Origin: Cucumis sativus
Taxonomy: Eukaryota > Streptophyta > Magnoliopsida > Cucurbitales > Cucurbitaceae
Length of the DNA: 64,000 bases
Direction: 5' to 3'
Assembly (NCBI RefSeq): GCF_000004075.3
Contig: NC_026659.2
Location: 22,028,272 to 22,092,271 of the forward strand
In this document: in pieces, positions 37,794 through 49,893 of the stretch
Layout: each line of letters starts with the position of its first letter
Position numbering within the stretch: position 1 is the stretch's first letter
Program-made: the position numbers and the translations under genes
Notes under the pieces: generated by a model
Database searches by the model: none
Told to the model about the DNA's origin: nothing
What the model saw: only the letters and a program-made list of their open reading frames with translations

Positions 37794-38570
37794 ATTCGAC
37801 TAAGAATATCAAGAATCCAGAATCAGAAGCCAACACAATCGTTCCGAAACCAATCCAAACCTTGTAAACGTTATACACGCAATCCCTAAAAGTGAGAGGT
37901 GTAATCCAATCAATGAAAATCCAAGAGAGATGAAATTTCATATGAAATGAAGCGTTAGGCAGAAATAAACGAAGAAATAGCCGGGCAAAAAGGGAACAGA
38001 AATCCGATTAGAGGAAAAGGAACGAACCTTAAGTTCGAAACAGAGTGGCTGATCTCGGGGTCCGACGATTTTCGGTTGACAGCGATTGAGTGTGTATTGT
38101 TCTTGCTTTCACGAGCTCTCCGCTTGACCAAAACGGAAATTCGGAGCTCTACTTATTTGTTTTTTGTTTTTTTGCTATATATTGTGGATTTATGATCGGA
38201 AGAGCTGTGCTTCGGTAGGAACGACACGACCAAGGCCCACGTATTCAGGCCTGTGATTGAGTTTTTGGGTCTCCACAAAAACACCTCACCGGCCCATATA
38301 AAACACACAGAAACGTTTTTTTCGGGCTAACAACACAAATGACCCAATAAAAGGTTTCTTAAAGACAAAGAGTGTTTGCGCCCGTCTAAATCCAACCTCA
38401 ATAACTCCATAACTTCAACTATTCAACTCATATTATATTGTTTAGTTTAAAATGTTGGTTGGATTGGATTCAAAATTTTGGTTCAACTCAATCCAATCCA
38501 AGTCGAATTAAAGGATTGTATGGAAAGTTATTTTATTATATTTATATTATTTATTATTTATTTAAGAAAA
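37794..38570 (-). promoter_or_regulatory. Leader and promoter region of GC6
   Basis: The stretch upstream of the GC6 start (higher coordinates) is less AT-rich to about 38130. Two GGCCCA site-II elements lie at about 38234 and 38291, the second next to a TATA-like ATATAAAA. GGCCCA sites are common in promoters of housekeeping and cell-cycle plant genes. The transcription start is not determined. Confidence 0.5.
38450..38520. repeat. Palindromic GGATTGGATT/AATCCAATCC segment
   Basis: TTGGATTGGATT at about 38458 is mirrored by AATCCAATCCAA near 38490, around CAAAATTTTGG. The same style of end occurs in the element at 44953-45462, so this is probably a transposon terminus remnant. Confidence 0.55.
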
Positions 38571-38589
38571 TTAAAATTATGATTATTTT

Positions 38590-39005
38590 ATTAAACGATC
38601 GTATGGAAAGTTAGCCAATCGTGTAAGAAGTAAACGATCATTTGAAGGTAGAAAGTTTAACAATCGCACAAGATAGTAAATGATCGTATAGAAAGTTAAA
38701 TGATTGTGTAAGAGGGTAAAAAATTGTAGAAAAGTTACTCAATTGTGTAAGAAATAAAGTTCCGGACTTAAGACTCCTACCTACGGTGACGCAATATTCT
38801 TTGCACCTCTCCTCCATCTCAATCGAGCCGCTAATTCGTAATTCAACTCCGTTAGGTCCTCCGGACTATCCATATTAACCCATATTAGAATCACACAAGA
38901 GGGTAAACGATCATATATAAAACTAAACATTTGTGTAAGACGTTGAACGATCTTATAGAAAGCTAAACGAACATGTAGGACATTGTAGGGTAAACGATCA
39001 TGATA
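38590..39005. repeat. Degenerate minisatellite with GATCGTAT / GATTGTGT units
   Basis: Units of about 20 bp alternate between GATCGTATRGAAAGTTAAA and GATYGTGTAAGARGGTAAA, so the higher-order period is about 40 bp. The array covers about 38590-38758 and resumes at about 38885-39005. A non-repetitive, more GC-rich insert (38760-38884) separates the two halves. Confidence 0.75.
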
Positions 39006-39569
39006 ACATTTCTTGCACAACTACATAAAGTTATGAATGTTGAGTAGTTAAACAATTTTAAACTTTACAAACATTAGGAATGAAAAAACAAAAAAACAAT
39101 CAATCAATCAATGGCACAAAAAGAAATTTAAAAGAACTTAAAATAATAATCATTGTCGGCTTTCTCTCCACAAAGTTGATGTATGTGTGTTTAATTACTA
39201 TAAATTAATCTTATACAAGTTTCCTTGATACCCATTTGTTATAAAGCCAGGTGACTTGTTTTGTGCGGGCCATGAGATTATTTGAAAATTTGGTCCAAAC
39301 ACGTCAATATGAACTTAACTTAACTTAACTGACATTTGTACGTTTTTTAGAACCAGAAGTCTCGAGTTCAAATTCTTTCACTTCAAATTATAGACATTTA
39401 AAAAAATGGGTCCAAACACTAGTTACTATATGTATAAAAACCATAAGATTTTTTCCTCCAATGTGCATATCAAGAAAATAACTAATCTACTTCTATCAAA
39501 CAATAATTGAAGTAGAAGTTAAACAAAGCCATAAACAACTCTAATATCTTTTCGATTATTTTCTTTCTT

Positions 39570-40110
39570 GATATAAGCTTATCAATTATAAACGTTTATC
39601 ATAGGTAGACTTCTATCAAAGATAGAAGCATTAGAGACTAATTTCCACCAATAGTTGAAACTCAACAAAATCGTGGATCGATCTAATATGGTTTTAAGGA
39701 TATACTTCAACCACTAATAGAAGCTTACCGATAATAAACTCTATCATTGATACATTTATATTAGTGATAAAATCATTATATTGTTTATCAATTTTTATCA
39801 TCAGTGAATCAAGATAATAGGTTTTCACTAGTAGAAGTTTATTAGTTATAAAAGTCTATCGATCGATAGTGTGTTATAAATGAGTTACCAGTAAACATCG
39901 GTGATAGAGAGGTATATCATTGACAGTGTACTATCATTGATAAGAAAATTGTTATATTTCTTTGGTAGAATCATATTAGCAATATAAAAATATCGATGAT
40001 AATGCGCCACCATTATAAACTATTATAATTCCTTGATAGAATTATAATAGTTAATACAAAATTATCGTCGTTGATAGAAACCTGCCAATAATAGTTCATA
40101 TATGCAAGTA
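39570..40110. repeat. GATAGAAG/CTATCA imperfect repeat field
   Basis: Many short forms of TCTATCA, GATAGAAGTTTAT and ATTGATAG occur in both orientations over about 540 bp. They are able to pair with each other and have no open frame. Similar GATAG-rich arrays are, in my recollection, frequent in Cucumis intergenic DNA. Confidence 0.6.
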
Positions 40111-40120
40111 AACAGATGTC

Positions 40121-40700
40121 TAATTTTTCCACGGCAACCTATCCCGAATGGGCGGGAGTTCCTCGATTAAGTGGGAAATGGGGGGAGGGAGTGGGCAAAA
40201 AAATTTCTCATGAGCTAAACGGGAACGGAGAATCCCGCCCCGATTACACTTTACTTATTTATTTAGTATGGTTATGAATGGTTATGTTGTTATTATTATA
40301 TAAATAATAGATTTAAATTTCAAGTTTGATTACTTATTGGTCAAGATAACGAGTGTGTTTAAATTTAATTTTTAAATTTGGACCTATGTGAATAATTTGA
40401 TTAAGGTTCATTTCTAATTCTACCAAAAAGTTGATTAGTTTCTAGGTCAAAATTTGACTAATTATCTTTAAATTCAAATTATGATATAAAACGAAGGATA
40501 ACAAACAATTTTTTTACATTAACGATTTAAATTAGTTGGTCATTTCAACGGAAAAATAAGAGAAAAAATTTCTAAGAATTTCCTATCGGGAATCCCTGCC
40601 CCCATGGAGAATTTTATGGTGCCAAAAAAGAAATGGGGAGTGGGGATGGGGAATGGCGACCCCGACCCCGACCCCGACCCCACCCTGTGGATATCTCTAT
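40121..40700. repeat. Candidate small element with GC-rich ends and GACCCC hexamers
   Basis: An AT-rich core of about 300 bp is flanked by GC-rich stretches: 40140-40250 (CCCGAATGGGCGGGAG and AATCCCGCCCCG) and 40580-40690 (four GACCCC units at about 40658-40681). The two flanks share GAAATGGGG..AGTGGG text. This could be a non-autonomous DNA element, but no terminal repeat or target duplication is firm. Confidence 0.4.
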
Positions 40701-41352
40701 ATGTAAGGGAGCCCTTGATTACAACAACATAGACGACATTGTAAGGAGAGAACATATAAATCCAATAATATTTTATTTATAATTATAACTAATCAATAGA
40801 ATTAAAAATATAATGAATCTAAATAGCTAAAGTAAATTTCGATAAGCCATAATAATTAACATGGCCTACATCCTTAGAAGTTCGAACTTCAAATCTCATT
40901 TCCACAATTATTGTGTCTAAAAAGCCAAGTTATCGATAATCTTATCTATGCACTTGTCACGACTACACATTTATAGATATGCAAGATTCTAAAGTTAAAA
41001 TATGTGTGGTTATGGGAAGGTATAATGTTAGATACTATTTGGTTTATTCTAAATTTCTCTCTCAAATCCCCTTCACCCCATTTAATGATTCAATTCCAAA
41101 CTCATATTGCCCTCTCAATTCTAATTCTTTCTTTGTACTCATTCCCTTCTCTCTTCTTCAGAAATGGTTCTCTTTTCGACCTATTATATTGATTACTATG
41201 TTCATTAAAATTAGTCATTGATAAAGAAATTTTTGATAAGTGACATCTTGTATTATTATTATATAATATATGCATCTATATCCATTACATTCAATACTTA
41301 TAAATATCATATCTTTTAGGACTTTGTTTTATCATCAATGAATTTTACATTT

Positions 41353-41395
<43 letters not shown>

Positions 41396-44300
41396 TTAAT
41401 CAATTCAAACATACTCTCTAAATTGTAATTCTAAAGACTTGAAAGGTTGTATACTTGTACGTGGAGATGTTATACAAGTCAACTTTGATGAGCATAGAAA
41501 AAATTAGTTTCCACAAAATATCAATTTATCTCAATTTATCCTATGGTTTCATTTAATTGAGACAAGTAGACAATGACTCCACGTATTTGACAAGTTTATA
41601 TGGTTGTCTATATTCATAATTAAATGAGAGATATTATTGGACTCTTTTAAAATAGAGCTAAGCTAATAATTTTATATATACATCATTCAATACAACGTCA
41701 CATGGGTGTTTGTATGACTCGGTCATATTTGTATTCTTAAAAAATCTCGATAACTATAATATAAAACTAAAATTAAATTGATAATACAAACACTATACCA
41801 ATTCAATTGTGTTTATATTACATTTGATTTTTTTTTTCTAAGAAAAAGTAAATTTTGGATATTTTTTTCTTTCATTCTATCTATCTAGAATTTGAAAAAC
41901 TTATTTAGTTTTTTTATAATTACAAATAAGTGGTGTGAGATGGTATATGGTTGTTACTTTAAAAATAATAATAATAAAGGTTCAACACTTGATTATCAAA
42001 TTCAATTTGGGTAAAATTAAATATTGAAAGGAAATAATGAAGAATATAACATTTGACAATAATTTGTACGTCATACACAAAAATTAAGTGTAATAAATTT
42101 TGTTTTTTTAATGATTTTGTTCTATGGAGGGTAAATAATTTGTCAATTTTTTCTATTTTCTTTTTTTAAAAAATCTAAATTTATGATGTCGTTTTTTTAT
42201 ATTTAATGATTGGTTACAAACCGATCAAGAAACATAGATAAAAGCAATAAAAGAGTGTTTTATTGACATAAACGTAACTCAGTAGTCGCAACTGATATGT
42301 ACTTATACTACCAACCTTAAGATGAGAAGTTTGACTCTTTTTTGAGTAAAAAAAAAAATGCGTTAATATAACTTTCAACAAAATTTATTAAATAATTTCT
42401 TAATTATAACAATTAAGAACGTGGAAGATCGAGCATACGACTACTGGAATAGAAAATCATGCCAATTATATATAAATTAAGCTGATTTTCGCTTATTAAA
42501 TAATTTTTAGGTCTTTTGTGCTTCTAAGAAGACATGTTTATCTATAATGAAAAGTTAGTTTGAAATTTAAAGGAAAATAAATATAAATATTGAGTGGAAA
42601 TTGGTCCTTCCATTAGTTAGATTATGTTTTAGAAGTCTTATAATATTCCAAGTCTTATGGTTATTGCTTATTATAAATTTGATGTTGAATCATTGTTGAT
42701 TGTATGAAATACAAAATTGATTATTTTAAATGGACGGACAAAATGAAAACTACCTAACACCTATAGTAATACATGTGTGACCTAAAAGAAACAGACCTAC
42801 AACAATTGAATATAGAAGAATGTCGTTCTTAGACTAAAAATTTAGAGATTAATATTGTAATTTTATACTTGGATAAATATAAAATACACCGATATATATA
42901 ACATTAAAATTAAGTAATATTAAATTACAAAATTATAATAAATCTTTATAAAACTACCAAACAAGTTTAATTTGGATCAGTTGAAGTGAGTAGTGCGCGC
43001 TTGTCCCACGTGGATCCATCTCTGACTATAAGGTTCATTTAATGTTTTATTTTATAGGTCTAAATTGTTTGTGTGGTTTCCACACATACGGTTAAAAAGA
43101 ATCAAGTCGTTTATTTCTTACGCTGTGAGTTCTACGACTTCACAATTTCATTATTTGGTTTGGACGCTTTTTTAAATGTGATTATTATCAAATCCATCAT
43201 AATTTGATATTATAGAAATAATGGTCAAATAGAAGATAAGTAGAGATTAAATGTAGAGATGAGAAATGTGAGAAGGAAATGTAAAGTACAAGTCAAAGGA
43301 TGAGCACTTGGGAATTAGATACCAATATCCACACAACTGCCAAAGGCCCAAAACCATGTGGACTTAGCTGTCAAACAAGAAATCACATCATTTTGCTTAT
43401 TTTTTTAAATTGCCATCAAGAATATTTATTAAGCATTAGGATGACGATTTTTGTTGCAAGAAGCTTCACTCAATGGTAATTAGTAGTATTTTTCATCTTA
43501 AAGGTACAAAATTCTTTAAATCATTCAGACTCTCTCTCAATTAAATATGAGTTTTTCTTGAGTGCGAGATTCTCTCTTAATTTCATTCTTTTTATCATCA
43601 AATTAAGAGCAACTTCACTTGATCAATCTGGACTCTCCTTAAGTTTGAGGATTCTTCTCAAGCAATTGATGAAGTTTTAAGACGATATAGAGAAACATCT
43701 TAAGATCTTTTCAATCTTGTTTGTCGAAAACCACAAGGGTAGCTCAATCATCTCACTAAGGAAAAGAAATAGTAGACCACAAAATCAACAAAATTGTGTT
43801 AAGGGATAAAGAAAAATATATTCTACAAAACTTAATTTGTTGGCTTTCACATTACATATCCTAATATGTTGTATAAGACAATCAAACAAATAAGCACTAC
43901 ACGTTGATATATATAACAAACCAAATCCTAAGATAAAATCAACACTACTATATGGAATATGTTATCAAAATAATCAAAGTTTTGTGTGTACCAAAAGCAA
44001 TCATCAAATTAAAGTAACAAACTCGCCATTAGTTTAGAATTTCACTACAAGATTTTTTATTCATTACAGCACAAAAAAAAAGTGTTTTTGACAATACAAT
44101 TGCAATAGCTCATCCACCAAAATGTTTATAATTTGTGATTTTCACGCCAAACTAATGACGTTGACATAATAAAAAAGTGATCAATCACGAGTTTATTTGT
44201 TGGGAGGAAAATTGTATCATTGCCTTGTAAAATAAAGAGTGATAAACACTTATGTGGTATTGAACAAAGTGCACTCTAAGGCCTATATTTGATTCCTTCA

Positions 44301-44952
44301 CCCAATTTTTGAAAAATAATCTCCCCGGTTAAACCACTGCTTAGGAAGGTTACATCAATGCAACTTAAGTTCATGATCATAAAGGACCTTTAAGCTAAGT
44401 GTTTGCCCATTTGTTTCTCAATGTTCCTTTATGAAACACCCCTTGAGAATCCAATCTACTCTAGACTTTAGCTCAATTGCTTTAATACATGTGTGACCTT
44501 AAGCTAGACTTTTATTTTATATTTCAAACGAATTAGCTAGATTGACTCATACAATTTTCTAAACAAAAAAAAACGTACACTAATTATCCATAGTTCATCT
44601 AATTTGGTCCTCTTTGACTATTTTGGGTCTGCCTCTTAAGACCGCGATTAGCCCTTTTGGGTTGGTCATGGTCGAACTTTGGTCTCTTAAGTCTTTTAAT
44701 TCGATCAGTCATTTTAGGTTTTACCTTCGTATTTAAGTCTTCTATCTCTATAATTCTTAGCCTTGGCTCATTTCGATAAATCTTCTCCTAATAAAGTTTC
44801 AAAGAAAAACACTGAATTGGAACTTTTTTTATTTTTTGTTAAAATTGTGAATTTTCGAGATTTATATAATGGTTTATATTTCTATATTTGTTTGGTTTAA
44901 ATTTTGTTTTTTTTTTTTTTTTTTGCTCGACTTGAGTTTTATTATAATAAAT
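40701..44952. other. AT-rich gene-poor stretch
   Basis: No gene found. It contains an (AT)n tract at 41359-41389, scattered homopolymers and an isolated CACGTGG G-box at about 43007. Frames are short and lack family similarity or credible splice sites. Confidence 0.6.
41359..41389. repeat. (AT)n microsatellite
   Basis: About fifteen AT units in intergenic DNA. Confidence 0.9.
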
Positions 44953-45462
44953 AGGGGTGTAAGAATATGAATTGAGCCCGAATACCTAACTTATATATAA
45001 GGGTTAAGTTGGGTTAGGTTAAAAAAATTAATTTTTTTCGGATTGGGTTGAGTCTCGAGTTGGAGGGTTGAAAATTTTGTTCAACCCAACCCAATCTGAA
45101 TTATTTTAATATATATATTATTTAATAAAATAAAATCTAAAAATTAGGTCTTCATCCCTCTTTAATTTTCATCCCCTCCCACCTCGCTCACTCTTCTTCA
45201 CTGTGTTCGATTCTTCTCTTCCATCTCACCTCAGTCTTCGGTCTTCTCCCTCACAATGGCGCCGTCCACCTTCATTTTTATTAGAAAATAGAAAAAAAAA
45301 AAAAACACAACCAGGCAACCCAACCAAATCCATATTTTACTGATTGAGTTTGGTTGGGTTGAAAACTAAATTCAAGTTATTTTGGTTGCCAATCCATATA
45401 ACCCAAAAATATGGGTTGGATTGAGAATGTCTCTCAACCCAACTCGATTATACCCCTCCTAG
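44953..45462. mobile_element. Non-autonomous DNA-transposon-like element
   Basis: The ends read AGGGGTGTAAGAATATGA (left) and the reverse-complement-like ATTATACCCCTCCT (right). The subterminal regions are packed with GGTTGGGTT / AACCCAACC in opposite orientations. The 510-bp body has no open frame; an internal CT-rich part (45160-45260) looks like captured genic leader DNA. The TAGGGGTGTAA..TACACCCCTA layout is common to several plant hAT/MULE-like derivatives; the family here is uncertain. Confidence 0.55.
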
Positions 45463-48400
45463 TAATAAACGAAACTTGCAAGGCTTAGGAGTAGATTTAA
45501 TTTCTAATAAACTAAATATTTTGAACTTCTAAAGGGATATTCTTAAATATAGTAAAATGAACAAAAATATATATATATATTTACAAAATATATATATCAC
45601 ACCCTATTTACAATATTGAAGTATATTTGTAAATATTTTAAGATGTGAAAGTGATATGATTTAAAATAAAATTTTAAATTTTAAAAATGGGTTAAATTTA
45701 CCTTTTTGTTTTCATGGTTATAATAACTTTTGAATGAAGAAAATAAAATTCAATAATAAAAAATATAATTAAAAAAGGTGTACAATTAAACAATAAAATG
45801 GTTTTGAAGAGTTAAAAAGAAAGGAAAAGAATAATAAGCATGTGCAAATACGGAGAAGAACCAAATATGATCGTATTTTTAAAGAAGGGCGATACCAAAA
45901 GTTTGGAATCCGAAACTATATTTATTTTAATTTACTTTAAGAAGATGATAAGAAAAAAGTTACTTAAAAAGGCAAAAACAATTAGTTTTAAATGATACAA
46001 CGTGTTAACACTAACACTAAACATATGAGAAGACAAGTTTCACGTTTCTCTCTTGCCTTTGACAATATTCTATGCCAAATAATATTGTGCTTCTTCTCAT
46101 AATCTTCACCACTTCCTTATTCTATTCAATTAAATTATTATGACTTTACTGCTTTCATTTTAATGCCTGCTTAATTACTTTGTGCAAACCTAAAACATTA
46201 CTAAATCAACCAAATATTAGAAGCTATATAGAAAGCTTTACAAAAATAATTACACTTGCCCACAAAAATTTAAGTGCACTCCCTTCTTATTCTTGTTGTT
46301 AAGAATGTAAAATCTCAAATTGAATGGTTCAGTTCGATTAGGGTTAGTTTTGTTATAAAATGCAACCGAATGAAATTGAACTAACGGGTTTTGTTTGATT
46401 TTTTATTTACTCGAACCAAATTTAAAATGTTAGGGTTTTCTTTTTAGTTTTTATTTTTTCTAGTCTCGCCCACCACCATTTCTCTCTCTTTCTCTTAGCC
46501 TCACTCAAATTCTCTAAACCTTCCATATCTAGAGAAGTAGAGAATGAAAAGATGAACATAAAAGAAATTGTGAGAAGAAGATGATGATCGTGTAAAAGGC
46601 AAATGTGATTCAAGTATAGTGTATTTAGAGAATGACTTGATCTAAAGGAAGTTGAGTGGGGTATTGTTTGTACACAACTTGAGTCAGGTCAAGAAACTAA
46701 ACTAACTCGTTTATAGCTGTATAGTTGTCGTGAGTCTTTCATGAGCTTATATGTCAATCTACTTTTGGTCTAACCTTCCAAACTAACTTGTGTGAGTTTT
46801 TTCTCACGCTTGTATGTGATGTCAAGCCTCCCACATATTTTGAAGTCTAAGTTAGTATAAAAAAATGTACATTTTTTGTAAGCACAAAAGTAATGGCAAG
46901 GCTCTTATTTGGAAATTACTTAATTACTTGTCCATTTTAGAATGTAGCAGAAAAATTCAAATTAGCTCTGGAGAATTTTATTTGATAATTTTACTATAGT
47001 TTGTAAATAGTTTCAATTTATTTGCAACGTTTGATATTCTCCTATCTATTAATTAATTAAGAAGAATTATAATTAATTAAGTGCTACTATTCTTTTTGCT
47101 ACTCAAATTAATTCTAAACTCTGACTTCATAACTATTTTAAATTAATTAACATTAACAACAATAAATCAAAGTTTGAAAAGTTGAGGTTGAAAATAGTTT
47201 TGAAACCTAGACACCAAATTGAAACAAAACTAAAATTTCAAACTAAAATTATAATATCTTTTCGTCTGAAGTCTAAAATTTAAGTATTAGAATTGAATAT
47301 TTTGAAAACCAAGAAGCAAACGGAAACTAAAACCAAAATCTTGGGATTAAAAATACATTTTGTCTCCTAATTTCTATTAAAAAAACATATCATCTTCTTT
47401 TAAATGATTGTTTTAATCGACTTTATAGAAAAATATGAAATTTCAGTGTAGAAGTATTTTGTCATTTTGCTATATTTTAAAGTGAATCGATCATTTTGCT
47501 ATATATATGAAAACAACACCGTTTCTAATCAAAATTTTATTGAAAATAATCATCTCTTTAAGTACAACTATACAAAAAAAAAAAAAAAAAAAAAAACAAG
47601 AAAACTTAAGAATTAGACAAATAAAAAAGTAAAAAGGAATCTCACTCCTAGACGATAGTTTTCAAGCCTAATTTCTGAAAAAAATAATTTTAGACAACGA
47701 GTATGTGAAGAATTAGCGGTTCATTTGAATTTCAAGTAAACTTTTATTTTTTATCAATAATACATTCACATATACATTTTCAATAGTATATGTTATGGAT
47801 CTATTACAGATAAAATGTAAAATTTGATATATTTATAAATAAGTTGGTTTATTTTGTTATATTAGAAAAAAATATCTCTTTTAAAAGTTTTGTGTAATGA
47901 TTCATTAAAAATTAATATGCAAAGAAACAATATACCTATTGACACCAAAAACAATACTAAATTTTCAAATTAAATTTAAGAAAATGATTTTAAAATTTGT
48001 TGTATTTATTATTATATATCATTATACGCATATTCTCTATTCTCTTTTTCTCGGACGGAGCATATTCTTTGCCTATGAAAATTTTCATTTTATTAATTAA
48101 TAACTTTTTAAAATTTTAATGTCATTTAAAAACCATAAAATGTTTAGAAAATTTGTCAAAATAAAAAATTTAACATAACCGTTTTCAATTTTTAAATTTG
48201 TTACTTTTGTGATTTAGAAAATTGAGTGGCATCAGTTATATTATCATAAAAAAATTTACTATTTTTGTAAACGCCTCAAATATTTACCTTTATAGAAAAA
48301 TAAGTGTACTCAATTGGCCTTAAGTGGTTTTTTTTGTATGATGTGTAAGTATTTTTTTTTTTTTTTTGATAAACCTCCAAATTTATTAGGTAAAAAAATT

Positions 48401-49262
48401 TAATATATTAGACATACAATTACAAGTTTGGAGTTTTATTAGCACAATAATCAATTATTTTATAAAAAAAAGAATTAATTAATTTGAAAAGTTTGTAGAA
48501 TAGTAAACAATCTTAGAGTTTCCAATGATCTACTAACAAAATTATGGATTTATTAAACACCCCTTGAAGTTTAAAATTATGGATTTATTAAACACCCCTT
48601 GAAGTTTAAATTGTTTTAAATGTCAAAAGTTTTGTTAAAAATATTTGTAAGTCTATCCCAATCTAGCTATTACTGATAGAAAATAAAATTTAATAGGATT
48701 TCATTATTATCTAAAAAAATATAAATTTGTATTTTATAATAATTGAGGAATAGGCATATATACTTTTTTCTTCCTCCTCTTCCTATTTATGATTAAAGTT
48801 GAGAGGAAGTTATGTATACATGTTGGATCTATTTTAACTTTAACCCCATCATTATTCATCCGTTAATTAATTAGACATTTTTCTTCATTTTTAAAAAAAA
48901 ATTAATTATGTATTTTAGTTTTATTGTAAGTGAGTATAATAATTCATCTAACAAGTATCGTGTTTGAAGATAAAAATTTCGTTTTCTTACAACAATATAA
49001 ACTGTGGAAAAGAAATGATAAATAATTGTTACCAGGAATATGGTATAGTTGTTCAAGTTAATTCAAACCATTTTAATTGGTATAAGATATATATACAATA
49101 ATTAAGAGGATTGAATCTTCACTTTCTCACACTAATTTATTTTAAAAAATTGCACATGTGTATGTAGTTTTCAGTTGGCATGAACGTGTATAATTGTAAT
49201 ATTTATGGATATAATTTGAATGCTACAAAATTTCAACTAAAATTCAAACTCTTTGAAAAGGA
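45463..49262. other. AT-rich gene-poor stretch
   Basis: No gene supported. It includes (AT)n near 45575, poly-A at about 47574-47597, poly-T at about 48351-48366 and the 35-bp tandem duplication at 48541-48610. An AACCGAA/TTCGGTT-type remnant lies near 46320-46430. Confidence 0.6.
48541..48610. repeat. Perfect 35-bp tandem duplication
   Basis: Two adjacent copies of a 35-bp unit starting ATTATGGATTTATTAAACAC and ending GAAGTTTAA. No mismatch was seen, so it is recent. Confidence 0.9.
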
Positions 49263-49311
49263 GAGATGAGAGATGAGAGATGAGAGACGAGAGATGAGAG
49301 ATGAGAGATGA
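49263..49311. repeat. (GAGATGA)7 minisatellite
   Basis: Seven 7-bp units, one with a T to C change (GAGACGA), about 580 bp upstream of the GT17-family gene's start codon. A purine-only strand bias is obvious. Confidence 0.9.
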
Positions 49312-49893
49312 GAGGAGAAGAAAACATAACGGTTCCTTGTAGAGGTTGTGGAGAAGTATAATTGGTTGCTAAAAACATCCCCTTAGGTGGGCGTCGATTA
49401 GATCAGCATCTGATTTTGAATCTAAGGGTATGGGAAGAGATGAAGAAATTGTGAGGAGAAAGAGAAGAGTGTGAGGACCGCCGCACACAATAAATTCCGT
49501 TTTGTTGAAAAGTTTTCTAAATTTTTGGGATTATTCAGTGAAGGAAAATTGAGGGGATAAAATTAAATAAAAATAAAAATAAATATATATTTTTGAGGTT
49601 TAGCACCATTTCTGTATCCTTCCTTTCAGTCATCTCTCTTTCTTTCTCCTCCCGAATTCTGTAATTCAGAGTTTGGTTTTCTTTAAACAGCGGCTACCCA
49701 TAAAAAGAGTCCACAAACGGCTACAATTTGTCATATTTCCACAATCAAACTGAGCGTTTAAACTAAACCCATTTCCCATTTTTTGTGTTTGTGGGGATTT
49801 TTGATCTCCCTCTCTAGGATCTGATTTTTCGAGAGACTTTTCTGGAATTTTCCGGCGCATTTTCTGACATTTTCCCACTATTTTTTTTTCATC
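49312..49893 (+). promoter_or_regulatory. Promoter and leader region of the GT17-family gene
   Basis: Less AT-rich than the upstream desert. A CT-rich leader is plausible from about 49620 to the ATG at 49894; I see no upstream ATG in that part. The transcription start is not determined. Confidence 0.45.

Noticed and set aside
38781..39020. 79-residue minus frame with ELAARLRWRRGAKN
   Set aside because: It runs across the minisatellite and its insert, has no splice or promoter context and no recognised family.
40701..49262. Possible hidden genes or a novel system in the 8.5-kb gap
   Set aside because: Frames are at most about 80 codons, AT-driven, and show no motif, codon bias or splice pairs.
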